64,000 nucleotides of DNA from Oikopleura dioica (taxonomy: Eukaryota > Chordata > Appendicularia > Copelata > Oikopleuridae): NCBI GenBank assembly GCA_907165135.1, contig OU015567.1, forward strand, positions 9,801,001 to 9,865,000. Reading direction: 5' to 3'. Shown piece after piece: positions 12,701 to 25,183 of the stretch; position 1 is the stretch's first letter, and each line of letters starts with the position of its first letter. The notes below the pieces were generated by a model. That model saw only the letters and a program-made list of their open reading frames with translations. It was not told the origin of the DNA and made no database searches. The position numbers were made by a program, and so were the translations under genes.

Positions 12701-12973
12701 GAAAAAATTTTATCGTCCCCTTTTGGCGCTACGAAAGTGCCTTGAGAACGGCTATATCCTTAAAACGATGCCAAGAATGAAACCGGAGAAATGGAGTTTG
12801 GAAATGGGTCCATTCTAAGCGCCAATTGCTCTTTTTGCGATCTCGAGTACGAAATAGTAACTTTGCCTGATCAACAAAGAGAGGAAGAAAGGATACCTTG
12901 TCTCCGATGTAAAATGCCCAAACCGTTTGTGAGGAGCTTCAACGAAACTCCGACACTTGCAGTTATGAGCTAA
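9790..12973 (+). CDS. TFIIIC subunit-like protein (GTF3C4-like): beta-propeller with C-terminal zinc ribbon
   Basis: The N-terminal part has the look of a TFIIIC delta-type beta-propeller: 'SSIAWSCENFIAVAAENGLEVI' pattern near residue 50-70, and a later blade 'LYLVWSSDGEVYLLE' (11061-11108). The last exon has two Cys pairs, 'CSFC' and 'CLRC' (12829-12930), fitting the zinc ribbon at the C terminus of GTF3C4. If right, it helps recruit RNA polymerase III machinery to tRNA and 5S genes in the nucleus. My exon chain starts at ATG 9790 and has introns at 9843-9901, 10278-10326, 10752-10792, 10953-11027, 11359-11533 and 11977-12775; all are GT-AG and keep frame. The intron at 11359 holds a tRNA gene, and the one at 11977 an inverted-repeat element. 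Other WD40-like scaffold proteins remain possible; the family call is moderate, coding status is strong. Confidence 0.5.
11429..11502 (+). tRNA. tRNA-Ile (anticodon AAT)
   Basis: A complete cloverleaf: acceptor stem GGCCGGT/ACTGGCC, D arm GCTC...GAGC, anticodon stem TCGTG/CGCGA around loop CTAATAA giving anticodon AAT, and a T arm GCGGG-TTCGATC-CCCGT. The internal A and B boxes (TTAGCTCAGTTGG, GGTTCGATCC) are intact. A short T-run (TTTTT) follows 4 bp after the discriminator A, as a Pol III terminator. It lies in sense orientation inside an intron (11359-11533) of the TFIIIC-like gene. Confidence 0.95.
12002..12763. mobile_element. 754-bp inverted-repeat (MITE-like) element with TTAA target duplication
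   Basis: Direct TTAA copies at 12002-12005 and 12760-12763 flank an element (12006-12759). Its ends are inverted copies starting GGATATAGCCGTTCTCAAGG. The inverted repeats run about 200 bp into each side with point differences and small gaps. There is no transposase ORF, so it is non-autonomous. A TTAA duplication is characteristic of piggyBac-type transposition. It sits in the 11977-12775 intron. Removing element plus one TTAA leaves a 41-bp intron of the size usual here. Confidence 0.85.
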
Positions 12974-13167
12974 CGATGAGTAGATCTGAATGTTACTGTA
13001 GATTTTAACCTGCCAAAATAAAAGAAAGAAAAAGCCGAAGAGAACATATGAAAATTTATTTCAAAAGCTCTTCTTTATAATGACTATTTAACATGAGTTA
13101 ACTAGACGTTTATTTCAATTAATACCGTATGAGAAAATAAAATAATCTCAAGAATCAAGTAAGAACT

Positions 13168-14935
13168 TTATCGGCGACGCTGGGGCATCAAAGGCATCCT
13201 ATCGGATGCCTTCTCGGCTGCTTTTTCGCCATAATCACGGCTGCCTGCAGTACTGAGAGGTGGCGAACGCCAGCCACTCTCAACACCTCTGGCATCATAA
13301 GAAGACGACCGCGGAGGGCTTCTAGATGGGGGCAAGCCCCATCTATCCGCGCCGGGCGATTTCGGTCGAGAATCGTAATCGTAAACTTGTGCCCTAGAAT
13401 ATACTTGAGAAAAAGTAAATCTGGCTGCTGTTCATCAGAATCTGATGTCACGGGAAACTACTTCACATCGTAACGTGTTGAGAATGAGATTTGATAAGCG
13501 CGTATCGCTCAGTACATACATGGGAGGCCAGATACGCGCTCTAACTTAGAGTCTAAGTGGCGCCGGTGACGCGCGGAAGAAACCGCTCCTGGTCAGCCCT
13601 GACTAGTAATCTTATCAAATTTGTGAAGATTCTCAATCAATTCTGACGTATCTATGTCCTTCTTGGGGATCAAAGTCAAAAGCTTGAAATAGAGCTTACA
13701 AAAAGGGTGATAAAATTTAACCAAACTTATAAACTCTATCTCAACCTGTCGTATAACTTCAAATTTCACTCCATATACCCATCCACAAAAATAAGACACA
13801 TAAAGGCCACTGTACTAAATGATCTCGAGGGATACTTACTTTGGTCAGACAATGTACCAGGCCAGAGTTCCGAATTCACCCAAAATTTTTGAAAATCGGC
13901 TTTCGCCTAAGTTCACCCAGAGGAGAGACCTGGGCGAAAATTTTTCACCTCACCCTTGGAGGAAGGCGAAAGGGTGAATTTGGAACTCCGCACCGGGCAC
14001 AGAGCCCGATTAATATCTATTTAACATATGATTGCACTTGAAATACCACTTTCGGGCAACCTCATTAGATGTTTCAAGAGACGCAAGTGGTATTTCTACG
14101 CTCAGGTCAAGTCATGTTCATTTATCAACATAATTGTCACTTGACAGCCCGTTTTTCGAGCATCAAAAACCTTAATTTTTTTAATTACCGTTGATTAAAT
14201 GCGTATTCATCGTCTGATTTCTTTCTTGAGTATCTATAAGGGTCTTCACTAGGTGGGTTCCAATCGTCATCATTTCTTGGAGGTGGATTCCATGATTCCT
14301 GAGTTGTGGGTTCGTACGGATCGTATCGGGAGCTTCGTTCGGACGAATAGTCATAAACGCGTGACGAGGAAGCGCCTGATGATCCGTAAGGCTCCATCGA
14401 AGGGTCTTCATCTCGATAACGGTTTCGAGAGTCCCACTCGTCCTCCCTTGAATCGAACATATCGTAACCAGGTTTTTGGTCGTAGGAATAGCGAGAAGGC
14501 GGTTTCGGTAAGTCGTCAACAATTTCCAAATCATCAGTCGGCATTCCAGTAAAAGACGGCACTTCTGGAGGTGGTGGAGAAGGAGCTGGAGTGTATCGCT
14601 TTGGCTCCGGAGTTGGACTGACTGGACGCTGGAAAATATCGCTATCGAAGAAATCGGGCTTCTTGGGGGCGTTGCGAAACTCGATCTCCGTCGCCAAGAT
14701 GTTCATTTGAGCGCGCATTTTCGATTCTACTTGGTTGAACTTTTGAGCCATTCCACGCCACTCTTTCTTCGTTTCTTCGATCTTCTGGATTTGAGCTTGA
14801 GAAACGAAGGACTTTCCACGCATTTGGGTCTCCCACTGTCGACATTGATTTTGCCACGCTGTGAATTGTTCTTTATTTCTAAAGCAAAAATTTATTGTCA
14901 AATAAATATATTATCTTTCGGTATTTGACATCCAT
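13168..14935 (-). CDS. Unrecognised Pro/Ser/Arg-rich protein
   Basis: The start is uncertain: either ATG 14935 ('MDVKYRK') or ATG 14931 ('MSNTER'), depending on the splice border chosen. The main exon (14878-14189) begins with a helical Gln/Lys-rich stretch ('FTAWQNQCRQWE') and 'PPPPEVPSF'-type proline runs, followed by Arg/Asp/Tyr/Ser-rich low complexity. A 795-bp intron (13394-14188) joins in phase to the last exon, which ends 'PLMPQRRR' at TAA 13168. Composition suggests a nuclear RNA-associated protein, but no domain is recognised. The first intron (14879-14915, 37 bp) has no GT donor that keeps frame. It follows gene 15154-16219 on the same strand by about 220 bp. Confidence 0.6.
13474..13638. 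repeat. Cluster of stem-loops inside the 795-bp intron
   Basis: Perfect inverted repeats lie one after another: GCGCGTATC (13498-13506) with GATACGCGC (13531-13539), the 15-bp palindrome at 13544-13558 (ACTTAGA-G-TCTAAGT), and GCGG/CCGC at 13573-13586. An outer imperfect pair, TTGAGAATGAGATTTGATAAG near 13477 and its complement near 13611-13637, encloses them. This could be a foldback element or a structured intronic RNA. Confidence 0.5.
13865..14096. repeat. Two further inverted repeats in the same intron
   Basis: GAGTTCCGAATTCACCC (13865-13881) matches the reverse complement of 13972-13988 at 16 of 17 bases, with further complementary blocks inside. Separately, GAAATACCACTT (14040-14051) pairs perfectly with AAGTGGTATTTC (14085-14096) across a 33-nt loop. 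They look like small degenerate foldback elements. Confidence 0.55.
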
Positions 14936-15153
14936 GAATATGATTTGGTCTTCGTTTATTTCAGTAAAGCTTTCGGATGCTTAGATCTATCCTCAGTATA
15001 TACCGGCCCGTTATGACCGGGCTTAACTTCAGTGAGCACCTGTCAAAATTACTGAAAACGGGTGAAGACAAATGAACAAGCATAAGAAAAGCTTAATAAC
15101 TGTAATAAAAGAATGCCAAATAATAAAAACATTAAATTTGATTTGTGAAACCA

Positions 15154-16219
15154 TTAGTACTTTTCGATATCTTCCTCCAATTCTTCATGCTTGCATGAAA
15201 GCTCCTCTTCTGTGTAGCAAGACAAGTCTTTCCAGTTGAAATTCTTGATTCTAGCTTTCACGGTATCGGAGTAGCCAGTCTTTTCTTTGGTCTTTTTGAT
15301 AACATTGATCAGGCTCTTTGTCTGTTCTAACATTCTGCGATCTGCTTCTTCTTTCGCTTCCTGAAGTTGATCTGCGTACTTCATTTCCATCTCTGATCGC
15401 TATAATTTATATTTGATCCCAAGAACGCTTTAAATATCAATACCTTTGCGTACCAGGCAGATCGTTGCGCATCGCCTGTCATTTCAAGAAACCATGGTTG
15501 GTCAAAGAGCGCTGTCATTTCAATTTTCATCGGCAGAATCATCGTTTTAACTTCTTCTTTGCACCAGTTCGGTGGCGGGTAAAGAATCGGCTTTGACTGA
15601 GACTGCCAGGAAGTGACGCCTGGGGCTCCTGCCCATTGATACTCAGGCATTTGATAGACTTTGGACTTAGGCAAGGGAGCGTTGCTATTTCCACTCGGTA
15701 ATTCGAAGACTTTGGATGGTGGGGGTTCTGGCGCCCAGCCAGACACTTGCGATGGAGGTCTGTATCCACCGTTTCCGCTTGGTAGTCCTCTTGTCACACC
15801 AGTAACTGTCCCTCCGTACGTAACATTACCTCTGCTTGCGTGGTAGGAAGAAGGTGTGGTGAGAGCAGACTGATTGCCGCGACCCCAGCTATCAGTGCGA
15901 TCAGCTGGCCACCCTTTACCTAAACGAACACTCTATGTGTATCACCAGTATATTTGTTGATAGTGCTTATATTTATCGATTACCACTACTTATCACTACG
16001 AAATCGTTTACCTCTGTCTCGTCGTTTGTCTTCTTGTTCCCTGCGTTTTGTTTCTTCGCGATGACGTTTTCTTTCTTCTTCCGATCTTCCTTTTCCACCT
16101 CTGTTTCCCCGCTTCCGAGCTTCTTTCTTTGGCTGCTCAGACTCTTTCTGCTCAGCTTCCATCACAATATCGTAGGAATCGCGAAACTCGTAATAGGACT
16201 CTTCTTCGAGTGGCTCCAT
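15154..16219 (-). CDS. Unrecognised charged protein (Arg/Glu-rich N terminus)
   Basis: Starts at ATG 16219 ('MEPLEEESYYEF'), continues through a lysine/arginine/glutamate-rich segment ('RKRHREETKRREQ') and, after an intron near 15918-16010, a Gly/Pro/Ser-rich segment with repeated 'PSGN', then 'DQPWFLEMTGDAQRSAWYAK'. After a 40-44 bp intron near 15401-15444 comes a helical C-terminal region ending 'EELEEDIEKY' at TAA 15154. RNA-binding or splicing association is suggested by composition only. An AG preceded by pyrimidines lies about 9 bp upstream of the ATG, and the upstream gene ends 55 bp earlier, which suggests a shared pre-mRNA resolved by trans-splicing. Confidence 0.6.
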
Positions 16220-16274
16220 TTTACCGAGCTACAATCGGATAAATCATTTTATCTAGAACCGAATTCATTAAATT

Positions 16275-16837
16275 TCATGTCTCGTAGACTGAAGTTAATA
16301 TCCGTTTCTTGACAATATGATCCAAGCAATCTTTGCCGGCAAAGTTCTCCGCTGCCCATCGAAGGGAATGCACATAAGATTTATCGTAATTGTCCAATGT
16401 TGGCAGTGTCAGTCGACAACGGTATTGTCTATTTTGAGGGCTTGGGTCAATTAGGGTCGTTTGAAATTTCGCTGGTTTGGGATGTGTTTCTATTCTTCGA
16501 CTTTGCCACATTGAGAGAACGCATTTGAAATTGCGGTTGCCTAAATAATTTTTACAAAAAAGTTGGTCGAAGTAAGATTCTAACAGTCTTTACCACCGGT
16601 GATGTTGAATCTCCGATTCTTGTCCTGTGGCCCTCTCTGTCGGGATTCTAGGCTCTTCGACGTTATTTTTGACGTTTTACTTGAATCAAAGGATACTGGC
16701 AATCCAAGCGAAGCTGGATCTGGTTCATCATCTGGAATCAGAATTGGATCGTCGTTCTCCTCGAAGCCGGTCAGAATCTGGTCGGCTCTTGGGTCCGATT
16801 TCTTGGTCGATTCTTGGAATTTGATTTCAAGCGACAT
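16275..16837 (-). CDS. Unrecognised ~165-aa protein
   Basis: Two exons. Exon 1 starts at ATG 16837 ('MSLEIKFQEST') and is acidic ('EENDDPILIPDDEPDP'); exon 2 is basic and aromatic ('MWQSRRIETHPKPAKF') and ends 'KKRILTSVYET' at TGA 16275. The intron (about 16538-16590) is GT-AG and keeps frame. No domain or membrane segment is seen. It is probably the first gene of a small minus-strand operon with 15154-16219. Confidence 0.55.
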
Positions 16838-17220
16838 CCGAAAACCAAGAATCTTAACGAGTAATCAGAAGTCAATGATTCGTTAAGTTGAGTTTTAAAG
16901 ATTGAGTATGAACAAATTTCACAGGTCCAATGCAGTTATCCACTGTGGAAACTCGGATTAACAGTGCTGCACCAAAGTTCAGTGCCCACCCATCGTTGTG
17001 ACAAGACCTTATATATCACAATGAAGCACCGGGACGTTCAAGAACTTCACTTATTGCGGTTCACAAAATGCACCGAATCGGCGAGGTCGTATATTTCAGG
17101 AAACAAAAAGTTGCGTCACCAGAGATGATGGCGATAAAGATGACCTCCAGTATAAAGCCTGCGCTCCAGTGCCTCTCAAACCAGAACTTAAACCAATTTG
17201 CCCACTAAAACAGAAAAATA

Positions 17221-17403
17221 ATGTCTGACCACGATCCCGAATATCCTTCAGAATCCCAAGATCAAACGGATGACAGCAACGAGACCATTTCCCATCGGCC
17301 TTTGACAACCGAGGAAGTTGCTGAAGAGTTAGAACAGGGAAATGCAGAGTATATCATGCACAGAGACATGATGTTCGACGACGAAAAAGCTCCGATCTCC
17401 TGA
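17221..17403 (+). CDS. Small acidic ORF, 60 aa
   Basis: A 60-codon ORF starting 'MSDHDPEYPSESQD', rich in Asp/Glu and without hydrophobic stretches. The context before the ATG (AGAAAAATA) is A-rich, and a TATATA lies about 215 bp upstream near 17010. It sits alone on the plus strand between minus-strand genes. It could be a real micro-gene or a fragment; no family recognised. Confidence 0.4.
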   Translation: MSDHDPEYPSESQDQTDDSNETISHRPLTTEEVAEELEQGNAEYIMHRDMMFDDEKAPIS

Positions 17404-17965
17404 GAGAAATTCCCCGAATACGATCTTCCTCGAAATTTTCGAAACAACCTTTCTCTTGCTCACTTCCTGCACCGCAATCATTACTTTTCTGTAACATTCA
17501 TGGCTCCACCTAGTTCTTCCTCTCACTTCCACTTACAAATTTTTCCTGGTGAAAAATCGCACATCAAACATCCTACAAGTTAAACGCTATAACATAAATT
17601 TCCTGGTGAAAAAAAAACAAGACCGATAAACAATTTTTAGCTGTGTTCTTCGATAAATACAGTAATTGGCAGAGCTAGCATATTCTAGCTAGATTGTCCA
17701 GTTTGTCGAAGGTTTTTGTTTGTTTTTTATTTTCATATTTTTTCATGTCGGCGTCTCAGTTGTTTTTCTGCAAGGATTGACGGAGATGCTCCCTGAAAAA
17801 TTACACTTAATACAACAAGTGTACAACAAGATAGTATCTGCCATAAAATTTATCTCTTTGCATCAAGAATTTCGATCAAAGGCGGCTAATGAAGCATTTA
17901 CAAAGAAAATAGCCATTTTCCGCCTTTGGCATTAATAAATGATGACAAATCTAAACAGTTCGAAT

Positions 17966-18695
17966 CTTACTTGTGGAGCGCAGATCCGTAGTAAGATTCA
18001 GCTCCCTCGAATTCATCTTCTTCATGTCGTCGAATTCCTCGGCTTGGTGTTCCGATCAAAACTGGAGCTGACGAGGCAAAGTTGTCGTTTTTGTCGTATG
18101 GGTTGCTGGTGTTGGCTTTTCCAGCCTTGAATTGTTCATTGAAATGCAAGATAGAGAATGGATGCTCTTACCAATTGTCTGGGCTTGGATACTTCTTCAT
18201 CGAACTCGTCTTCGTTCTCGTCAATGTCGAGCCCGTCTATGTCGAGAGCATCGACGGGATCATCATCGGACAAAGGCTCATCTTAATTGGGTCATCTGAC
18301 ATCGACAAAACAAATTAAAATAGAAACATCGACGAAAATGCTCTGATAATAATACTAACATCATTCAAACCCTAACAAAGTCAATGTCCGCTTCCTTCGA
18401 TTTCGTCGAAATCAAATGATTCTCGGGAATGTTTTCAGTGCCCCAAGTTGGCACTGACTGCGCACCGATTTCTAGCCCGTGCATGTTGCCACTAAAATTG
18501 TTCTGAATAGACAATATGTATCTTGACTACTTACCGGCGCATTTGCTGTCCTTTGACCATTGCTTCCAGAGAAGGAGTGCTGTAGGAGAACTGCTTGATT
18601 CCGTTCATCGTGGCCTGCATGTCGACCGACATTCCGGTATCAAGTTCAAATCGTGCTACGGCACGTTTGAGCATGCTCCACGACTCTCTCGACAT
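17966..18695 (-). CDS. Unrecognised acidic protein, 4 exons
   Basis: Starts at ATG 18695 ('MSRESWSMLKRAVARF'), ends 'AESYYGSALHK' at TAA 17966. Exon 1 is helical and basic. Exon 2 (about 18493-18380) contains 'GAQSVPTWGTENIPEN'. Exon 3 is highly acidic ('DIDGLDIDENEDEFDEE'). Exon 4 is Ser/Gly-rich. The second intron has GT donors in phase only if the acceptor is the AG inside 'GATGAG' (near 18280), so that border is tentative. No known domain. Frame is open and composition differs from surrounding non-coding DNA, so coding status is likely. Confidence 0.55.
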
Positions 18696-19556
18696 TCTTT
18701 AAGATAAATCATTGTTGTCATTTTTTATTGCCGGTAGTAAAGTTACCAGAAAGTTGAAGCTGTAACAAAGGTAACAAAAAGATGTACTTAATTTTTACTG
18801 TCTTATGTCTGGTCTTTCTCGTTGCGATTTCTCCGGTAATCTTTTGAGAAACGCTGTGCTCGCATAAAACTGACAAATGGAGGAATGGTGATTTATAGCA
18901 AAAATGCTACAGCATGTTTTTGAAAATAAAAATATTTTCCAATTGGATTTTTATAAGTGCCGCGGTCCACTGGACAGAAAATGTGGTTCGATCTTTATTT
19001 TGCATATTATTTCTCTATATTTACCCCCATCCCTCAAATATGAAAAATTTTCATTGGCCAAAGGGGAAAAGAAAAATACATCTATATTTATAAATTACTG
19101 TTGTGGTGAAATATGTCGACACTTATCAATCGCTGGCGAGCGAAATTAGCCGCCGCTACGAAATCAATACGCCGGTAGGCAACACTGAGTCCACCAATTT
19201 CCAGCATAAATCGTGGAAATGCCGCCTCAGCGCAATTTATAAATATCTCCCTGAAATCCTTTTGTGAAGAAAGAAATCGCTAAAGCAGCGCTTTTTTAAC
19301 CCTTTTGTTCATTTAATTTTTCCTCTGGCAGTATCTCCAAGGAAGATTCAGTCTTTCAAAGTTGTTGGAGGAAAAATTTGAGTTGTTTTTTGGGATTTCT
19401 TTTTGAAGATTTTTTTTCTGTTCTTTCAGTTGTCGAAGTCGGAGTTGGAGCATCAGTACATAGGCGCGTGGTTTGAAGATCGAGGTTTCTTTATCTTTTC
19501 GATATTTTTGTTGATCAGGTCAGCTAGGGTACTGAGGAAGAGGGTTGAAAAATGCT

Positions 19557-20469
19557 TTATAAACAACTCGAATTCGTATTATTCATCGTCAAATTGTGAT
19601 TTTCAACCCCAAAACAATGATGATTTCTAATTTCGGACAGCATAAATCGCAGCGAAACGAACTGCTTCGTGTCCAACTCCTGGATGCATCTTTTGTAATC
19701 GGCGATTTGCGGATACTTGACGCACTTTGACAACATCTTCCCTCTGGTACAAGTATTTAGCATCTCTATTCTCTCTGGGTCCTACCTCGTCAAGTAGTAT
19801 CGACTGATCTGGTCGAGATACTGCGCGCACTCAGCTTCGACCTGTCTTAATTCAGCGAGAGTGTCTTCTTGAACAGAGACGCCGAAGTTGTTTCCATCCT
19901 CGATTTTGGGAACGAGGAGAGTAATCCAGATTCGAATATTCGCCGAGTGCTCTGAATAAAGCCGATTGAAAGCGATCCTGAAAGGATGAATGTAGATTTA
20001 CCCATTAAACTGGAGACTTCGGGCTTCAACTCGTCAATCAACTCCAACAAGATTTCATTCGACTTTAACTCAACTAAAATAATGCTAAAAAAAGAATTTT
20101 TAAATAATCAACCTGATGGTCCATTCTCCGTTCTTGTTCTCTTCGTTGGTGGCTCATCTCCAGCCTCTCCGATTCTATTAGCAACTACTGCAGTGTTTCC
20201 AGCACTGTGGACTTGATTGAGCCGATCTAGCGACCATTTCTCTGAGTTGCAGATTTCGTCCAATTGCGCGACCTTCGACGGGAATTCCTAAAAACCAAAT
20301 CTGTTTACAAAATCGAAAACTTTCATCATAATAACTTTCACGGCTTTGTTACGTAATCAGTCTAGAAGGGATGAAAGAGAAAAAAACAAACCTTTGAGAT
20401 AAGTGCTTCCGATTTCTCCGAAATTCGTTTGTGAAACTCCTTTATCTCTGGAATCGAGCTGTAAGCCAT
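19557..20469 (-). CDS. PSME3: Proteasome activator complex subunit 3 (PA28-gamma)
   Basis: Forms the 11S/REG ring that caps and activates the 20S proteasome in the nucleus. The start at ATG 20469 gives 'MAYSSIPEIKEF'. Diagnostic segments: 'ELIDELKPEVSSLM', 'VPKIEDGNNFGVSVQEDT', 'YLDQISRYYLTR' and 'KYPQIADYKR...SLRFMLSEIRN', all at the places expected in PA28-gamma, including the activation-loop region around 'EDGNNFG'. A nuclear-localisation-like 'PPTKRTRTENG' lies in the variable insert. Five exons: 20469-20391, 20287-20113, 20073-20002, 19951-19786 and 19743-19557; introns 103, 39, 50 and 42 bp, GT-AG. The last residues after 'SEIRN' diverge from the vertebrate end. Confidence 0.93.
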
Positions 20470-20786
20470 TCTAAACTCGTCTGTGAAGGAGGATAATCGA
20501 ATGAATTTAATTTATTAGAATGAATATACTGTACTACAAAGGCTCATTTACAAGTCTACAGAAAATCTCTAATGCAAGAAAAAGGGACTGAAAACGGAAA
20601 ATATGAAATATTCTCTTCGTTGATTTCACAAATAAAAATAAAACAAAGGGAGTAATTTAGAACTTTTGAAAAGTTTTAAACTGAAAAAGTAAAAAGCAGG
20701 GGTTGGTTCTAAAAGCAGAATGCCCGGGGAAAGATAAAGATGAATCGAGAATAATCGAAAGTTATGCAAAAAAGCTAGAAAAAATA

Positions 20787-20858
20787 TGGAGATGCTGGGA
20801 ATTGAACCCAGGACATCTCGCATGCGAAGCGAGCGCTCTACCCCTGAGCTACATCCCC
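20787..20858 (-). tRNA. tRNA-Ala (anticodon CGC)
   Basis: On the minus strand the acceptor stem GGGGATG pairs with CATCTCC and contains the G3:U70 wobble pair that identifies alanine tRNA. D arm GCTC/GAGC, anticodon stem CTCGC/GCGAG with loop TTCGCAT (anticodon CGC), T arm CTGGG-TTCAATT-CCCAG. There is no intron. The 3' flank on the minus strand is AT-rich, beginning TATTTTTTCTAG, which gives a T-run terminator. Confidence 0.95.
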
Positions 20859-21640
20859 CTGTGGAAGCGGCGCTCCAGGAGTACTAATTATTTCATGTGG
20901 AAGCATTCAGGGTAACTATACTTTTCTTCACGCATTCGATAAGCAAGAAACAGCCAATTGAATTGACGTGGAATTTGGTGACCAAATTTTGGCCAGTAAA
21001 TTAGTTATTTCTTATTTGAAAAATATCAATTTTCAACTAATTTTGTAATCCTAATTTTGAAGAACTTACAAATAGTCGTGAAGAATACTGAATATTGAGC
21101 GGTTCTTGAAGAAAAACGAATCAACAATTATTATAATTTTATTTGAAAATAATTATTTCTGAATTTCATCTCGCTATTTATGCTCTTATCTCGCGGCATT
21201 CCAGACATCAAGCTCTCATCATTTCTTATCAAGCTTGGGAATAAACCCGATTCATTCTCATGAAGAAACTTCAAAACAGATCATTACATAACTTTCCGAA
21301 GAACCAGGGTTCTTTCTACTTTTTGACTCATAAATATTGCACTACTGTAATTGTTACTGTAACTGATAAATAGTAACAATGGGTGTAACGATTTTAAATT
21401 GAACTCAAACTTGGAAATTTACGTTTTTTTATATATTTTTTTAATTGGACGTATTTTTGAATTGCACACAGTTGCCCAGAACGGCCGTCAGAAGAAGATA
21501 GTAAGGTATAAGATAAATAAAGAATAATGTGGTAGAACAGAAGAATAAGGCATTTCTCCGGTGAAGGCGGGATAGTCTTTGAGTCTGGAGTCACAATCAC
21601 CCCAGAATGAATAGTTGTTGGAGGTCGCGATAATTTGCAT
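20859..21640. other. Intergenic, tRNA-Ala to GMPPB
   Basis: AT-rich sequence without a supported gene; it contains the GMPPB 3' flank (minus strand) and probably the 5' flank of the tRNA. Confidence 0.4.
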
Positions 21641-22940
21641 TTACATGATGATGCCGGGCTCGGGAACCGACTCTTTGATCGACTTGTGCGGCAGGACACG
21701 GACGCCGTTGAGGTACATTTCGTCGCGCACTTTCACGTCCTTGCCGAGGACGGTGACGTTCTCCAGTCTGGTCCAGGAGCCGACTGTTGATTCCCAGCCG
21801 ACGATTGTCGATTCCATCCACGCGTGTGCCTTCACTTTACTGTTGTCCATCACAGTAGATCGCTACAAACAAAATTGGAGATTTTCTTTGTCCCTAATGC
21901 ATACCTTGATTCTGACTCCATCTTCAACAACGACACCAGGTCCGAGAACAACATTGGGGCCGATTCTGCAACCGGTTCCGATTTTGACAGAAGGGTGGGC
22001 CAGGACGTTGCCTTCAATTCCATCCCCGCTGGCGAGAAGATCAGGGGACTAGAAAAACACTGTTGGAAAAGAAAAAAAGACTGTTTCTTACGTTTTGTCT
22101 GAGGGAATTGAGCTTCAAGCACATTCCAGTAAGATAGTCCTTCGGCTGTCCAACGTCCATCCAGAAGCCCTCCAATTCGAGGCAGTGAAGTTGCTTCTCA
22201 GAAGTGAGCTGCGGGAAGATGTACTGCTCCATAGAAGTGGGCTGAAGAATGTTAAAATTGGGAATCTTAACGGGGCTCGAACCTTGTTTGGAATTCGATC
22301 GAGCATCTTTTCGGAGAAGATGTACATTCCAGCGTTGATCCTGTTCGAAACAAACACTTGCGGCTTCTCCACGAAGCGGTCAATAAGTCCCGATTCCCGG
22401 TCGTAGACGACGACACCGTATTTCGATGGCTCCTCCACCTTTGTTACGACGATGGTACCTTCTTTACCGTGTTTCTATTTTGTTGATCAGACGAGATTAA
22501 ACGCAAAGTGTACCTGATGGAACTCGAGCATGCTCTTGAAAGGAAAGTCAGCAGTGACATCAGCGTTCATGACGAAAAAGGGCTTGCCATCGTTTCCTTC
22601 TTTGATGAGGTCTCGGGCGAGGGCGAGAGGACCTGCAGTGTCCATCGGAACTGTTTCATGCGAGAAGGAAATTTTGATTCCAAGACGGTCAGCGTGATGG
22701 CCAAGCTTTTCCTGCAACATGTCGGACATGTAGCTATAAGAGCAGAATACCAAACTGATGTTAAAAACGAATATCAAACCTGACAGCGAGGATGATGTGG
22801 TTGACTCCAGCGGCGACAAGAGCTTCGATCTGATGAAGCATCATCGGCTTGTTGCAAAAATCAACAAGTGGTTTTGGGCAGTCCAAAGTGAGTGGCCGAA
22901 GCCGAGTACCAAAACCTCCAACAAGAATAACTGCCTTCAT
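21641..22940 (-). CDS. GMPPB: Mannose-1-phosphate guanylyltransferase beta (GDP-mannose pyrophosphorylase B)
   Basis: Makes GDP-mannose from mannose-1-phosphate and GTP in the cytosol, feeding N-glycan, GPI-anchor and O-mannose synthesis. The start at ATG 22940 gives '[18 protein letters not shown]', the nucleotidyltransferase GGxGTRLxPLT signature. Later motifs: '[10 protein letters not shown]', '[12 protein letters not shown]'-type region, '[20 protein letters not shown]', '[13 protein letters not shown]', and a C-terminal left-handed beta-helix of hexapeptides ('[20 protein letters not shown]'). It ends 'SVPEPGIIM' at TAA 21641, the typical end of the enzyme. Several 40-50 bp GT-AG introns, e.g. 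after 'RIPNK' near 22290. Length is about the usual 360 aa. WDR5 ends 297 bp upstream on the same strand. Confidence 0.96.
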
Positions 22941-23236
22941 CTAAAAACTAACATGAAAACATCTGATAATTTGATAATTTCAAAATTATACTTTTGTAGC
23001 TTAAAATTTTTAAGAAGGCAGTGAGAAACCACTAGAATTAATGAAAGCAATGTCGAAAGAAAAGATTGGAAAAGAAACGAAGGGAAAAATAGGATTTTAC
23101 ATATGTTTGCTCAAGCAGTTACTGTAATCGAAATATTAAAAAATACATAAAAGAATCTTCTGGCAAATAATGAGCCAAGAAGTTTTTAGGTCAGGGTTAT
23201 AGCAGTGTTTGTTTTAGCATTCAAATGCAAAGAAGG

Positions 23237-25183
<1,947 letters not shown>

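Noticed and set aside
13315-13350. GGGGCAAGCCCC hairpin as a terminator
   Set aside because: It lies within the coding sequence of the last exon (13168-13393) of a minus-strand gene.
18280-18380. Non-canonical TT-AG or GT-AA intron in the 18.0-18.7 kb gene
   Set aside because: A GT-AG solution exists with the acceptor inside GATGAG; the non-canonical reading is unnecessary.
19952-20001. Ultra-short 24-bp intron in PSME3
   Set aside because: Using the next AG downstream gives a normal 50-bp intron and the exact family spacing between 'KPE' and 'W'.
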